A stretch of 64,000 nucleotides of DNA from positions 124,001-188,000 of the forward strand of contig NZ_PYMH01000003.1 in the NCBI RefSeq assembly GCF_003025555.1. Reading direction: 5' to 3'. The notes under the pieces were generated by a model that did no database searches, was not told the DNA's origin, and was given only the letters and a program-made list of their open reading frames with translations. This document shows, piece by piece, positions 19,575 to 29,412 of the stretch. Source of the DNA: Photobacterium lutimaris (GTDB lineage: Bacteria > Pseudomonadota > Gammaproteobacteria > Enterobacterales > Vibrionaceae). Every line of letters starts with the position of its first letter. Positions within the stretch are counted from its first letter, which is position 1. The position numbers and the translations under genes are program-made.

Positions 19575-19590
19575 GGTTAATCGTTTTCAC
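19575..19590. promoter_or_regulatory. Distal GalR-like operator upstream of galE
   Basis: GGTTAATCGTTTTCAC matches the E. coli GalR consensus GTGKAANCGNTTNCAC at 14 of 16 positions. Its centre is 161 bp from the second operator, so it could act by looping. Prediction by eye only. Confidence 0.5.
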
Positions 19591-19735
19591 TATTCTTTGG
19601 TGCCTTTTTCGCAGATTGAATCGGCTCTGATGCCTAAAGCTATCATTAAGTGCTTATATTTTAGTTTTTTTTGATTGGCGTCTCACTTTCCCTTTGTTTC
19701 TGATAGCTTAGATGCTGACGATAGTGGTGATATTT

Positions 19736-19751
19736 GTGGAAACGTTTACAC
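19736..19751. promoter_or_regulatory. Proximal GalR operator upstream of galE
   Basis: GTGGAAACGTTTACAC fits every position of the E. coli GalR/GalS consensus GTGKAANCGNTTNCAC. It lies about 130 bp upstream of the galE start. The inner 14-mer TGGAAACGTTTACA recurs upstream of lamB in this window. Two GalR paralogues are encoded in the window. Confidence 0.8.
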
Positions 19752-19753
19752 TG

Positions 19754-19769
19754 TGTGGGTTTGATCACA
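19754..19769. promoter_or_regulatory. CRP-like site at the gal promoter
   Basis: TGTGGGTTTGATCACA has the layout TGTGA-N6-TCACA with one mismatch. It directly abuts the proximal GalR operator, as expected for a promoter under both carbon catabolite and galactose control. Confidence 0.6.
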
Positions 19770-19879
19770 GATTTCGCTTTCTTCTTGTTGGTAATATTGT
19801 CCGCAGTTAAGAACAAGAAGTTGTGATTTGGGTGTGGTGACAACTGAACACGTCACTAACAACGCATTGGGAGAAAGTG

Positions 19880-20890
19880 ATGAAGGTATTAGTAACAGGT
19901 GGTATGGGCTATATCGGCAGCCATACCTGTGTACAAATGATTGAAGCAGGCCTCGAACCAATTATTCTGGATAACCTTTGCAATAGTAAAGAAGCCGTGC
20001 TTGAGCGAGTTGAAGCACTGGCAGGGGCTAAGCCGACTTTCTATCATGGCGACATCCGTGACCGTGAGGTTTTAGATCAGGTCTTCTCCGAGAATGATAT
20101 CCGCTCTGTTATCCATTTCGCTGGCTTGAAGGCGGTGGGTGAGTCCGTTGAAAAGCCTCTTGAATATTACGACAACAATGTTCATGGCACATTGATGCTG
20201 GTGGATGCTATGAAACATGCTGGGGTAAACAGCTTAGTATTTAGCTCATCAGCAACAGTTTATGGTGATCCCGAAGAAATCCCAATCAAAGAAACGACTC
20301 CTACAGGTCAAGTGACTAACCCATATGGCCGCAGTAAATACATGGTGGAAGAGTGCCTTCGTGATATCCAAGTAGCCGCTCCACAAATGAGCATTACGTT
20401 GTTGCGTTATTTCAACCCCGTAGGTGCTCATCCATCAGGCACTATGGGTGAAGACCCACAAGGTATCCCTAATAACTTGATGCCGTTCATCGCCCAAGTG
20501 GCGGTAGGCCGTCGCGAATACCTTTCTGTCTTTGGCAATGACTACCCAACTCCTGATGGTACCGGCATTCGAGATTATATACATGTTATGGATTTGGCCG
20601 ATGGCCATATAGCTGCCTTGCGGGCAGTGGGTGAAAAGGCTGGCCTTCACATCTACAACCTGGGCACAGGTAAGGGCAGCAGTGTACTTGAGATGGTTGA
20701 CGCTTTCAGCCAAGCGTGTGGTCACGATGTTGCTTACAAAATTTGTCCTCGTCGTCCTGGCGATATTGCAGAATGCTGGGCTGATACGGCCAAAGCTCGA
20801 GCTGAGTTGAGCTGGGAAGCTAAATTTGATGTGACAGCCATGGCTGCAGATACATGGCGCTGGCAGTCTGAAAATCCAAATGGCTATTAA
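19880..20890 (+). CDS. galE: UDP-glucose 4-epimerase
   Basis: A 336-residue cytoplasmic short-chain dehydrogenase-type epimerase that interconverts UDP-galactose and UDP-glucose. The NAD-binding motif GGMGYIGSH is at residues 7-15, and the catalytic Ser124, Tyr149 and Lys153 are in SSSATVYG and NPYGRSKY, at the same numbering as E. coli GalE. First gene of galETKM. GGGAGAAA is placed correctly for the ATG at 19880 rather than the GTG one codon earlier. A 105-bp spacer precedes galT. Confidence 0.97.
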   Translation: MKVLVTGGMGYIGSHTCVQMIEAGLEPIILDNLCNSKEAVLERVEALAGAKPTFYHGDIRDREVLDQVFSENDIRSVIHFAGLKAVGESVEKPLEYYDNNVHGTLMLVDAMKHAGVNSLVFSSSATVYGDPEEIPIKETTPTGQVTNPYGRSKYMVEECLRDIQVAAPQMSITLLRYFNPVGAHPSGTMGEDPQGIPNNLMPFIAQVAVGRREYLSVFGNDYPTPDGTGIRDYIHVMDLADGHIAALRAVGEKAGLHIYNLGTGKGSSVLEMVDAFSQACGHDVAYKICPRRPGDIAECWADTAKARAELSWEAKFDVTAMAADTWRWQSENPNGY

Positions 20891-20995
20891 TTAGCCTCTA
20901 TATGATTTTAGGGCGCAGGCAGCGTCTTCACCCCAATGTTTGCCTGTTCCTACTTTTATTTTTTTACAGTTAACCTGTAGTTGCGAGTTTATATA

Positions 20996-22069
20996 ATGTC
21001 TGAACAAAAATTTAATCCCGTTGACCACCCTCACCGTCGCTACAACCCTTTGACAGGCCAATATATTCTGGTTTCACCACATCGAGCCAAGCGTCCGTGG
21101 CAGGGTGCTGATGAGACCCCAGAACAAGCGGAAGACAAAGCGTATGATAGCGAGTGTTTTCTGTGCCCGACCAATACCCGAGTATCGGGTGACAAAAACC
21201 CAGACTATGCCGATACCTATGTGTTTAACAATGATCATGCAGCCTTAACACCTGACACCCCGGAAGCGCCGACACCGGACAACCCGTTGTTCCGCAGTGA
21301 AAGTGCTCGCGGCTTGAGCCGTGTTATCTGTTTCTCGCCTGATCACAGTAAAACATTGCCTGAATTACCTGTAGGGATGATTCGTAAGGTTATTGATACC
21401 TGGAACGAGCAAGTAGAAGAGTTAGGTCAAGAATATATTTGGGTTCAGGCGTTTGAAAACAAAGGAGCCACTATGGGCTGCTCCCAGCCACACCCGCACG
21501 GTCAAATTTGGGCGAACAGTTTCTTGCCAAACGAAATCGCGCGCAAAGACGACAATCTTCGTGCTTACTACCAAGAGCAAGGCTCAAATTTGCTGGTAGA
21601 TTATGCAGAAGCTGAAATGGCTGATGGTTCACGTACAGTGGTTGAAACTGAGCATTGGATTGCTGTTGTGCCTTATTGGGCCGCCTGGCCATTTGAAACG
21701 ATGCTGATGCCGAAAACGCATGTACGTCGCATGAATGACTTAACTGAGGCGCAGCGTGATGATCTTGCTGTCGCGATCAAAAAACTAACCAGCCGTTATG
21801 ACAATCTGTTCAAGTGCTCATTCCCTTATTCGATGGGGTGGCATTATGCGCCTTTCTTCAAAGAGGGCGATACCTCAACAGAACACTGGCAGTTGCATGC
21901 GCTGTTCTATCCGCCACTGCTTCGTTCTGCCACTGTGCGTAAATTTATGGTGGGTTACGAAATGTTGGCAGAAAGCCAACGTGACCTTACTGCAGAGCAG
22001 GCGGCAGACAAACTGCGTGCCCTAAGCGACGTACATTACCGCGAAACAACGACAACAAATACAAAGTAA
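20996..22069 (+). CDS. galT: Galactose-1-phosphate uridylyltransferase
   Basis: A 357-residue cytoplasmic enzyme transferring UMP from UDP-glucose to galactose-1-phosphate. The start [30 protein letters not shown] is nearly that of E. coli GalT. The active-site HPH triad is in [14 protein letters not shown], with the nucleophilic second His. Zinc-site cysteines are at ECFLCPTN. The ATG at 20996 gives the standard N-terminus; a TTG five codons upstream was rejected. It lies 26 bp before galK in the gal operon. Confidence 0.97.
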   Translation: MSEQKFNPVDHPHRRYNPLTGQYILVSPHRAKRPWQGADETPEQAEDKAYDSECFLCPTNTRVSGDKNPDYADTYVFNNDHAALTPDTPEAPTPDNPLFRSESARGLSRVICFSPDHSKTLPELPVGMIRKVIDTWNEQVEELGQEYIWVQAFENKGATMGCSQPHPHGQIWANSFLPNEIARKDDNLRAYYQEQGSNLLVDYAEAEMADGSRTVVETEHWIAVVPYWAAWPFETMLMPKTHVRRMNDLTEAQRDDLAVAIKKLTSRYDNLFKCSFPYSMGWHYAPFFKEGDTSTEHWQLHALFYPPLLRSATVRKFMVGYEMLAESQRDLTAEQAADKLRALSDVHYRETTTTNTK

Positions 22070-22095
22070 TCCATAAAGAAAGATAGGAATATATT

Positions 22096-23259
22096 ATGTC
22101 TAAAACGCAACTACTCATTGACGCTGTTAATACCTCATTCTCTTCTGTATTGGGTTACGAAGCGACTCACCTTATCCAAGCGCCGGGCCGTGTAAATTTG
22201 ATCGGTGAGCACACCGATTATAATGACGGTTTTGTACTACCGTGTGCGATAGATTATCAAGCCTTTGTTGCTGCTGCTCGTCGTGATGACAACATCGTCC
22301 GTGTTGTTTCTGTGGATTATGACAACCAGACCAAAGAGTTCGACCTAACAGCTGACATCACTTTCGATCAAGAGTGCATGTGGATCAATTACATCAAAGG
22401 AGTGGTCAAGTGTCTACGCGAGCGTGGTTACGAATTCGCGGGTGCAGATATTGCGGTAAGCGGTAATGTTCCACAAGGCGCAGGCCTGAGCTCATCAGCG
22501 GCACTGGAGGTGGTCATTGGTCAAACGTTCAAAACTCTATTCGCTCTTGAAATTAGCCAGCAAGAGATTGCACTGAACGGCCAGCAAGCGGAAAACGAAT
22601 TCGTCGGCTGTAACTGCGGCATCATGGATCAGTTGATTTCTGCCGAAGGTCAAGAGAACCATGCCTTGCTAATCGACTGCCGTTCACTAGAAACCAAAGC
22701 AGTTTCAATGCCGGAAGATATGGCAGTAGTGATTATCAACTCTAACAAGAAGCGTGGTTTGGTCGACAGCGAATACAACACCCGCCGCGAGCAGTGCGAA
22801 GAAGCTGCACGTATTTTCGGTGTGAAAGCGCTACGTGACGTTACTCTCGAGCAGTTCAACGCCCGTGTTGAGGAGTTGGATGAAACGGTTGCCAAACGGG
22901 CTCGTCACGTGATCACTGAAAACGACCGTACAGAAGATGCGGCCATTGCCCTAAGCCAAGGTGATATGAAGCGTATGGGTGAGCTGATGGCACAATCTCA
23001 TGCTTCAATGCGTGATGACTTTGAAATTACAGTCCCTGAAATTGATTTTATTGTTGATACCGTGAAAGAGGTCATTGGCGAGCAGGGTGGTGTCCGTATG
23101 ACCGGTGGTGGTTTCGGTGGCTGTATTGTTTCTATTGTGCCACCTGCATTGGTTGATGACTTGACGGCTGCACTTGCGGAAAAATATGAAGCGAAGACTG
23201 GCCTAAAAGAAACGATCTATGTGTGTAAAGCAAAAGCGGGTGCTGGCGCAATTGCCTAA
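22096..23259 (+). CDS. galK: Galactokinase
   Basis: A 387-residue GHMP kinase that phosphorylates alpha-D-galactose with ATP. The galactokinase signature [20 protein letters not shown] is at residues 31-50, the ATP-binding GHMP motif is [14 protein letters not shown] near 125-138, and the C-terminal motif is [15 protein letters not shown]. The catalytic base Asp lies in [18 protein letters not shown] precedes the ATG. Third gene of galETKM. Confidence 0.97.
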   Translation: MSKTQLLIDAVNTSFSSVLGYEATHLIQAPGRVNLIGEHTDYNDGFVLPCAIDYQAFVAAARRDDNIVRVVSVDYDNQTKEFDLTADITFDQECMWINYIKGVVKCLRERGYEFAGADIAVSGNVPQGAGLSSSAALEVVIGQTFKTLFALEISQQEIALNGQQAENEFVGCNCGIMDQLISAEGQENHALLIDCRSLETKAVSMPEDMAVVIINSNKKRGLVDSEYNTRREQCEEAARIFGVKALRDVTLEQFNARVEELDETVAKRARHVITENDRTEDAAIALSQGDMKRMGELMAQSHASMRDDFEITVPEIDFIVDTVKEVIGEQGGVRMTGGGFGGCIVSIVPPALVDDLTAALAEKYEAKTGLKETIYVCKAKAGAGAIA

Positions 23260-23286
23260 GTTGAGATGCTCAAATAAGGATTACAA

Positions 23287-24372
23287 ATGACACTACCTCA
23301 TAAAGTGTTAGCACTGCACGACACCATGACCATGGAGGCGGCCTATGATGGCCGTCCTGCTAAGCTGTTTACCCTGACCAATGTTTCAGGAATGACCGCA
23401 ACCTTCATGGATATTGGTGCGACATGGCTAAGTTGTACTGTGCCAGTGAGTGGGGAAGGCGACAAGAGTTGTGAAGCGCGTGAAGTGTTACTCGGCTGTG
23501 CCACCATGGCTGATCACTGCAAGCAAACAGCCTATTTTGGCGCAACGGTAGGACGTTATGCCAACCGTATTGCCCATGGTCAATTTACGATTGACGGTGA
23601 AACGACTCAAGTTGCAATTAACCATGCAGGTAATACACTGCATGGGGGACCTGAAGGCTATGATAAGCGTCGCTGGACGATAGAATCACCAAGTGACTCA
23701 AAGTTAGTGTTTAGCCTATTGTCGCAAGATGGCGATCAAGGCTTTCCAGGTAACCTACAAGTCAAAGTAACCTTTGAATTAACCGCTGATAATACGGTGG
23801 CTATTAGTTATCAAGCTGAGGGTGACAAACCTTGCCCTGTCAACTTTACCAATCACGCTTATTTCAACCTTGCTGGTGAAGACGCTGGTGATGACTGTTT
23901 GCTGCATGAGCTAACAATTAATGCTGATCACTTTGTACCGACATCTGATGCTGGGATCCCAATCGGTGTATTGAAACCTGTTGATCAAACGGGATTTGAT
24001 TTCCGCGAGGCGAAATCTATCGGACAAGACTTACTGAGCGATCCTGAGCAGGTATTAGCAAAAGGATATGATCATGCTTTTATTATGCCTCCAGAACTAA
24101 CGGATGGTATCAGTGATATTGCTAAAGCGGTCTCACCGGATCAGAAAGTCACAATGGCGGTACAAACGACCAAACCAGCGGTTCAGCTTTATACAGGAAA
24201 TTTCTTAGCTGGAACGAAAGGTACATCGGGAGAATATAGAATTCATCAAGGCTTCTGCCTTGAGACTGAATATTTGCCAGATGCTCCGAATCACCCTGAG
24301 TGGCCTGGTGATAGCATCCTGCGGCCAAAACAAATTTATGCTCACTACACCGGTTATCGTTTTACCTTCTAG
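23287..24372 (+). CDS. galM: Galactose mutarotase (aldose 1-epimerase)
   Basis: A 361-residue enzyme that converts beta-D-galactose released by LacZ into the alpha form used by galactokinase. Key segments are the two His motifs NHAGNTLHGG and CPVNFTNHAYFNLAG, and the catalytic Glu in FCLETEYLPDAPNHPEWP near the C-terminus. Length is close to E. coli GalM (346). It is 27 bp after galK and is the last gene of the operon, followed by a terminator. Confidence 0.96.
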   Translation: MTLPHKVLALHDTMTMEAAYDGRPAKLFTLTNVSGMTATFMDIGATWLSCTVPVSGEGDKSCEAREVLLGCATMADHCKQTAYFGATVGRYANRIAHGQFTIDGETTQVAINHAGNTLHGGPEGYDKRRWTIESPSDSKLVFSLLSQDGDQGFPGNLQVKVTFELTADNTVAISYQAEGDKPCPVNFTNHAYFNLAGEDAGDDCLLHELTINADHFVPTSDAGIPIGVLKPVDQTGFDFREAKSIGQDLLSDPEQVLAKGYDHAFIMPPELTDGISDIAKAVSPDQKVTMAVQTTKPAVQLYTGNFLAGTKGTSGEYRIHQGFCLETEYLPDAPNHPEWPGDSILRPKQIYAHYTGYRFTF

Positions 24373-24405
24373 TCGTTTTGATTTCCTTTGTTGAAATTGG
24401 GGTTT

Positions 24406-24431
24406 GCCTGCTCAAATGAGCGGGCTTTTTT
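24406..24431 (+). terminator. Terminator of galETKM
   Basis: GCCTGCTC and GAGCGGGC form an 8-bp stem (one G-T pair) with loop AAAT, followed by six T. It lies 33 bp after the galM stop. Confidence 0.9.
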
Positions 24432-24522
24432 ATGGGTGTTGTTACCAGATAAATATGCGTCAGCTTCTAACAATCGGTATAATTTCATACTGATTTTTTG
24501 CTATTGCGAATTTGGTTAAAAA

Positions 24523-24723
24523 ATGAAAAAAAATACGATGACTTTTATCGTCACTTTTGTGTCGGTGTTTTGTGCAATAACGGTTAAGAACGTCCTCGTT
24601 AGTGCTTTATTGCAGGCGGGAGAGCTACATTTTTTGCTCGATACATTGATATTACTTGTGATTTATGTACCCATTTATTTCGCTTTCACGAGGCTAGGCA
24701 AACGCTTCGTGAGTAATGAATAA
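24523..24723 (+). CDS. Small membrane protein of unknown function
   Basis: A 66-residue open frame starting MKKNTMTFIVTFVSVF. Two hydrophobic segments are visible (residues 7-30 and 37-58), ending in a basic-polar tail RLGKRFVSNE, which suggests a two-helix inner-membrane protein. The ribosome site is poor and A-rich. It has no same-strand partner and converges on another small gene across a perfect hairpin. I do not recognise the family, and it might be spurious. Confidence 0.45.
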   Translation: MKKNTMTFIVTFVSVFCAITVKNVLVSALLQAGELHFLLDTLILLVIYVPIYFAFTRLGKRFVSNE

Positions 24724-24750
24724 ACGAGCCCTTCGTTGTTATACGGCACA

Positions 24751-24778
24751 AGCTGGTACTTTTATTTGAGTACCAGCT
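24751..24778. terminator. Symmetric hairpin between two convergent small genes
   Basis: AGCTGGTACT and AGTACCAGCT form a perfect 10-bp stem around an 8-nt loop. It lies 28 bp after one stop and 35 bp from the other. The T run is weak on both strands, so termination is probable but unproven. Its placement supports both flanking small ORFs being transcribed. Confidence 0.55.
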
Positions 24779-24812
24779 ATATAAGGTAATAAGTCATTCT
24801 CTTCGGTGAGCC

Positions 24813-25001
24813 CTAACGTCGAGTGATATGACTGAGAAGGTCAATGAGTTCGTTTTCGGTTTTCGGGGTTTTGTCTAATTGGATATAAGGGGAAGAACCA
24901 CCCCAAAGCATGTAGGCTGTATCGGTACAATGGTCATGATGAAACCATTTTCCGTCTATACAGATGTCGGTATAACATCTTGGATCTTGAATAAGTTCCA
25001 T
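24813..25001 (-). CDS. Small soluble protein of unknown function
   Basis: A 62-residue protein beginning MELIQDPRCYTDICIDGKWF and ending ELIDLLSHITRR. It has three Cys and three His in the first 30 residues (CYTDIC, FHHDHC), which could bind a metal or form disulfides. No signal peptide or membrane segment. The ATG at 25001 with AAAGGA upstream was chosen over a start 15 codons earlier, because the extension is basic and lacks a ribosome site. Family not recognised. Confidence 0.5.
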   Translation of the reverse strand: MELIQDPRCYTDICIDGKWFHHDHCTDTAYMLWGGSSPYIQLDKTPKTENELIDLLSHITRR

Positions 25002-25335
25002 ATACGCTCGTCCTTTTTGTTTAACATGTTTCCAACATACGACCAACCGGTTTGCAGTAAATTGATCTTGGTCATTAACGTATGACTTTTTTCGATTAAG
25101 TGCTTCGCAAAATACTTTGTAACGTACGACAGCCGTTGGTGTGACTGCACTTAGTACATCACTGATGCCTTAGCCCTATATGTTTATGACTCATTACCAT
25201 GTTGGTTTGTGAAACGTCCTAACTACAAACTGTGATGGGTTTTCCGTACTTGCGCGTTGACGAGAAACCTGACTGGTTGTGCTCAATGTCTTGGACTAAA
25301 GACAAATGAGTGTTTATAAACTCAAGGAAAAGAGC
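25002..25335. other. Intergenic interval between divergent genes
   Basis: About 330 bp between the divergent 62-residue protein gene and the patatin gene. It should hold both promoters. No operator, repeat or RNA gene was evident. Confidence 0.4.
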
Positions 25336-26475
25336 ATGGCAAAGACAGCAAGTATTGGAAAAAAGCCCAAGGTGTGTTTAGTACTGCAAGGGGGCGGGGC
25401 GCTGGGGGCTTATCATATCGGTGCCTATCAGGCATTGGAAGAAGCGGGCTTCACTCCGGATTGGTTTGCAGGTATCTCGATTGGGGCTTTAAATGCCACC
25501 ATTCTGGCTGGAAACGAACCTGAAAAGCGGCTTACACAGCTAGAAACATTCTGGGAGATGATTTCAAGATCGGGGACGGATATGAAAATCCCCACCGAAT
25601 TTGCCTCAGCGTTTAATATGCTAAGTGCCTCGTCAGCGTTAGTTTTTGGCCAGCCGAACTTTTTCTCTCCACGATTAATTAATCCTTGGATTGCACCTCC
25701 TGGTGAAGGAGCGACAAGTTTCTACAATACTGCACCGCTGTTTGGCACTTTGGATGATCTCTCTGACTTTGACTTGATCAATAGCAATCAAGTGCGTCTC
25801 ACTGTGGGGGCGACGCGGGTGACTGATGGTGAGTTGGTATTCTTTGACAGTCAATCCGATACCATGGCACCAGCTCATGCTGTCGCGAGTGGATCCCTGC
25901 CGCCGGGATTTCCTGCCACAAAGATCGGTGAAGATCATTATTGGGATGGCGGGGTGGTGTCCAACACGCCTCTTACTGGTATTCTCGATCTAGCAGAAGA
26001 CGAAGATTTATTGATTTTCATGGTCGATCTTTGGAACGCCAATGGCGATCTGCCCAAAACCATGTCGGAAGTGATATGGCGCGAGAAAGAGATTCAATAT
26101 GCTAGTCGTACTTGTGAGCATCTCGAAGCGCTGGTGGCCAAACGTAATCTCGATCATTTAAAACAGACAGTGCCAGAATTAATTGCGAGCGCCCAGGTGC
26201 CGGATGTCACCGCTTTAAAAGCGGGCAGTAAAATTGATATTGTTCATATTACTTTTGATCCTCTACATGGCCATATCCCACTTAGTGATACAGAGTTCTC
26301 TCGCCGCTCTATTCGGTTACGCCGCGATTGTGGATATGAGGACATGCAGCAGGCTTTGAAAGAAGCACCATGGACCCAAGCTGACGATGTATTACCAGCG
26401 CATTTTCACCCACGTCATAAAGATGGTTCTTGGCTAAAACAGAGCAAAGTGAAAAAACTAAAGAAAGTTTCTTAA
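25336..26475 (+). CDS. Patatin-like phospholipase (with DUF3734-type C-terminus)
   Basis: A 379-residue cytoplasmic serine lipase-like protein. The patatin oxyanion motif LQGGGALGAYHIGAYQAL is at residues 17-34, the nucleophile Ser48 is in GISIG, and the catalytic Asp204 is in WDGG. Together these give the Ser-Asp dyad. The C-terminal third (SEVIWREKEIQYASRTCEH, then DIVHITFDPLHGHIPLSD) resembles the DUF3734 extension of bacterial patatins. The ATG at 25336 follows AAGGA at good spacing; another ATG ten codons upstream is possible. Substrate unknown. No signal peptide. Confidence 0.87.
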   Translation: MAKTASIGKKPKVCLVLQGGGALGAYHIGAYQALEEAGFTPDWFAGISIGALNATILAGNEPEKRLTQLETFWEMISRSGTDMKIPTEFASAFNMLSASSALVFGQPNFFSPRLINPWIAPPGEGATSFYNTAPLFGTLDDLSDFDLINSNQVRLTVGATRVTDGELVFFDSQSDTMAPAHAVASGSLPPGFPATKIGEDHYWDGGVVSNTPLTGILDLAEDEDLLIFMVDLWNANGDLPKTMSEVIWREKEIQYASRTCEHLEALVAKRNLDHLKQTVPELIASAQVPDVTALKAGSKIDIVHITFDPLHGHIPLSDTEFSRRSIRLRRDCGYEDMQQALKEAPWTQADDVLPAHFHPRHKDGSWLKQSKVKKLKKVS

Positions 26476-26499
26476 CAAGTTGACGTTGCTCTAAATAAG

Positions 26500-26520
26500 A
26501 AGCCCTGCATTGCAGGGCTT
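26500..26520. terminator. Bidirectional terminator between patatin and chemoreceptor genes
   Basis: AAGCCCTGCA and TGCAGGGCTT pair perfectly with a single-base loop (in practice a smaller stem and larger loop), placed between two convergent genes. T-rich stretches follow on both strands. Confidence 0.8.
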
Positions 26521-26550
26521 AATCTAGGTGAAGATAAAAGCCGTAAAAGG

Positions 26551-28182
26551 TTAGGTTGCCGAGAAGGTAAACTTGCCAATAGAGTTGTGGAATGCAGCGA
26601 CTAGGTCATTGACTTGCTTTACAGCCCCTTGAACATCATTGGCAGAATGCTGGTTGTTAGTGGCCATCTCGGCAATTTTTTGCACTCGTTCAGCAAGCTC
26701 TTGATTTGCGCTGGACTGTTCATGTAATGAGCCGGTGACTTCGTCGATCAATAACATTAGATCTTGTGACATGCTCTGCATCGAGCGCACTTTTTTTTCT
26801 GCCTCCACGGTTTGTGACAAGTTTTGTTCAACAGCACAGAGACTGACTTCTATATGGTCGACTGTTGACTCAATCCCGTTTCGTAGCTCTTGTATGGTTG
26901 AGGCTATTTGCTTAGTCGAGTCGGATGTTCTGACTGCAAGGTGTCGGACTTCATCGGCGACAACGGCAAAGCCACGGCCTTGGTCACCGGCACGAGCGGC
27001 CTCTATTGCCGCATTTAGGGCGAGGAGGTTGGTTTGTTCCGCGACATCATTGATGACACTGACAATACCCTCAATCTCTTTGGAATGGTGACCCAACTCA
27101 GAGACAGCATCACTTGAAAGACGGGACTTTTCCGACAAGACACTGATATTGTCAATTGCTTTAAGCATTGTTGAGGCTCCGATATTCGCTTGCTCCCCAC
27201 TGTCATTGGAGAGGGACTTTATTTTGTCGGCATCAAGTGAAATGGTATGAATACTCTGGCTGAATTGCTCAATAACAACGGCGATGGAGCCGGTATCATC
27301 TGATTGACGATTAGAGGAACTGACGATGTGGTTGGCTAGTACATCAAGTTTCGCTGCTTGTTCGTCAAGTACTTCGGCTCCACGATGAACCCCCTGTAAG
27401 GTATTTTCAAAGGTAGCCATCAGGCTATTGAACGCGAAGCCAACATCAGATATTTCATCGTTACCTTGTTTGGGAATCCGCACAGTAAGATCAAGATTAC
27501 TTTCTGCTTGTAGAATAAGAGATTGCAGCTTTGCAAGTGGTGAGGTGATGGTTTTGGTTATGTAGAGTGAGACAACAATCAGCCCGCTAGCCAATAAACC
27601 AATCAAAACGATGAGATCTCTTATGTTTTGGTAAAATACGGTATCAACATCATCGACATAAAGTCCGGTGTTGAGTACCCAGCCCCAAGGTTGAAAAGGG
27701 AGTGAGTAGGCCACTTTAGGGTAGGGAGTTTTATCTGGTCCTGCTTTTTGCCAGTGGTAAGTCACAAAACCGCCACCTAGTTTGGCTGCCTCGACTTGCT
27801 CACTGACAATAAGTACACCGTTGATATCCTTTAATTTTGAGAGATCTCGCCCGTTTAAATGTGGGCTAATAGGGTGATGTATCATGGTGCTTTTCATGTC
27901 GTACACCATAAAGTAGCCATTGTCGCCATAGCGCATGGCATTAAGTGCCGATATTGCCCTTTTCTGTGCCTCTTGAATTGTTATTTCGCCTTGTTGAGCC
28001 TGATTATAGAGATCCGAGACGAGTGTTTCAGCAGACTCGACAAGGACTTGAATTTGATGTTTGCGTTCACCAAGCATGCTGTCTCTCTTATCAAACAGGG
28101 CAAACAAGGTGGCTGAAATGAGGGATACTACCGCGATCAGAATGATCAGCATCAAGCGTTGCTTAATAGATAGAGCGTTCAT
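26551..28182 (-). CDS. Methyl-accepting chemotaxis protein with single Cache domain
   Basis: A 543-residue inner-membrane chemoreceptor. TM1 is at residues 9-30 and TM2 near 190-212. The periplasmic part is an sCache_2-type sensor, recognisable by [22 protein letters not shown] and [18 protein letters not shown]. Then come HAMP ([19 protein letters not shown]) and the signalling domain, whose tip reads [26 protein letters not shown] precedes the ATG at 28182. sCache_2 receptors often sense short carboxylates, but the ligand here is unknown. It is monocistronic. Confidence 0.91.
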   Translation of the reverse strand: MNALSIKQRLMLIILIAVVSLISATLFALFDKRDSMLGERKHQIQVLVESAETLVSDLYNQAQQGEITIQEAQKRAISALNAMRYGDNGYFMVYDMKSTMIHHPISPHLNGRDLSKLKDINGVLIVSEQVEAAKLGGGFVTYHWQKAGPDKTPYPKVAYSLPFQPWGWVLNTGLYVDDVDTVFYQNIRDLIVLIGLLASGLIVVSLYITKTITSPLAKLQSLILQAESNLDLTVRIPKQGNDEISDVGFAFNSLMATFENTLQGVHRGAEVLDEQAAKLDVLANHIVSSSNRQSDDTGSIAVVIEQFSQSIHTISLDADKIKSLSNDSGEQANIGASTMLKAIDNISVLSEKSRLSSDAVSELGHHSKEIEGIVSVINDVAEQTNLLALNAAIEAARAGDQGRGFAVVADEVRHLAVRTSDSTKQIASTIQELRNGIESTVDHIEVSLCAVEQNLSQTVEAEKKVRSMQSMSQDLMLLIDEVTGSLHEQSSANQELAERVQKIAEMATNNQHSANDVQGAVKQVNDLVAAFHNSIGKFTFSAT

Positions 28183-28394
28183 GGTTTCCTCCATGTCCCC
28201 ACAAAAAGTAAGTAAATTATAAACTTATTGTCCAACTTACTTGAGTCTAGCAATGCAGACATGAATTGCTTGATATTTGGATATAATAATCCCCGTCTAA
28301 TCAATTGACCATTCAACGTTTGGTCTGCATCAATGCAACTTGACGTTTGCTTATCAACGCCAGTAGTCAATGTTATGCCCAGAGGTCAGCTGGG

Positions 28395-28431
28395 TATAGC
28401 GTCTCACTTCCACTGTACCGTGGGCGCTATA
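28395..28431 (-). other. 3' hairpin after the GntR regulator gene
   Basis: TATAGCG and CGCTATA enclose an inner CTCAC and GTGGG pairing, giving an interrupted stem just 4 bp beyond the regulator stop at 28436. No T run follows on the minus strand. Possible terminator or stabiliser. Confidence 0.4.
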
Positions 28432-28435
28432 TCAA

Positions 28436-29152
28436 TTACTTTAACTGTAGTGACTTCACATAGGTCGTTGATAGCTTGAAAGAGTCGCAGGTGTGTTTGG
28501 CAACGGAGTGTTCAAAAAGCTGTCCATTATCTAGGTAGGCGCGCTGGGCGACGGTAACTAAATGCTCGCCCTCAGGAATAATTAACCATTGGCTTTCTTG
28601 TTTGTTGGCTTGATCAACGGTGATCGTCAGGTTTGCACTGTGGATCCCTTGGTTTAGGGTGTCGGTTATGTAGCCATAGATGGAATCTTCAGCTTGCTCC
28701 AACGTTAACCCCTGCACAACGGCAGTTGGCATATAGGTATATTCAACGATGGTTGGTTGGTGATCGATTGAACGTACTCGGATGATTTCAAAAAGATGAT
28801 CACCGACAGCCCCACTAACAAGCTCGGAAGTTTCATGGTCGGCTTCAACAATTCGAAACTGCTTTACCTCTGTGGTGACTTTCTTCCCCGTACCTTCGTA
28901 GCGTAACTTGGTCCCTAGCAAGTGGCTATCTGGTTGTTGTGGCGGCGTACTTTTAATGAATGAACCGGCCCCTCTTTTTCGGACAACCATTCCTTCCTTC
29001 ACCAGAATATCCATCGCTTTCTTCAGTGTGATTTCACTGCACTCAAACTCGGCGGCGAGCTTTTTTCCTTCAGGCAGTTTCACTGTAGGGCTGTACTCGC
29101 CAGATTGAATGCGAGCTTTAAGTTGCTGATAGATAGCCTGATATTTGCTCAT
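28436..29152 (-). CDS. GntR/HutC-family transcriptional regulator
   Basis: A 238-residue repressor-type protein. The N-terminal winged helix-turn-helix spans about residues 1-70 (YQQLKARIQSGEYSPTVKLP, then FECSEITLKKAMDILVKEGMVVRKRGAGSFI). The rest is a UTRA effector domain (HLFEIIRVRSIDHQPTIVEYTYMP). HutC-type regulators near glycosidases usually sense the phosphorylated sugar product. It is divergent from the GH1 gene 260 bp away, with a perfect 16-bp palindrome between them, so it likely represses that gene and itself. Confidence 0.88.
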   Translation of the reverse strand: MSKYQAIYQQLKARIQSGEYSPTVKLPEGKKLAAEFECSEITLKKAMDILVKEGMVVRKRGAGSFIKSTPPQQPDSHLLGTKLRYEGTGKKVTTEVKQFRIVEADHETSELVSGAVGDHLFEIIRVRSIDHQPTIVEYTYMPTAVVQGLTLEQAEDSIYGYITDTLNQGIHSANLTITVDQANKQESQWLIIPEGEHLVTVAQRAYLDNGQLFEHSVAKHTCDSFKLSTTYVKSLQLK

Positions 29153-29269
29153 TACTGCTCTGTATCTGTTTAGGTTGGATGAGCAGAATACCTTAATTCT
29201 GCGTTGATGACAGCGCCCAAAACCACACTGGGTGTGATCGTTGTTGTGTTTTTGCTCCTTTCTTGGTGT

Positions 29270-29285
29270 AAAACCATATGGTTTT
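29270..29285. promoter_or_regulatory. Perfect 16-bp palindrome between GntR and GH1 genes
   Basis: AAAACCATATGGTTTT is a perfect dyad lying 118 bp upstream of the GntR start and 128 bp upstream of the GH1 start. The length and symmetry suit a HutC-subfamily dimer. Assignment to the adjacent regulator is inferred from position. Confidence 0.55.
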
Positions 29286-29412
29286 GTTTAGTGTTTCGCT
29301 ATCAACGCTGTGTGCAACTAATCGTAAAAGCTGGTTTTAGCATAGCGAATACATTTAATAGGCATGCCCTTGGTCACGAAAGTGGATTACAGGGTCGATC
29401 ATAGGGTGGATT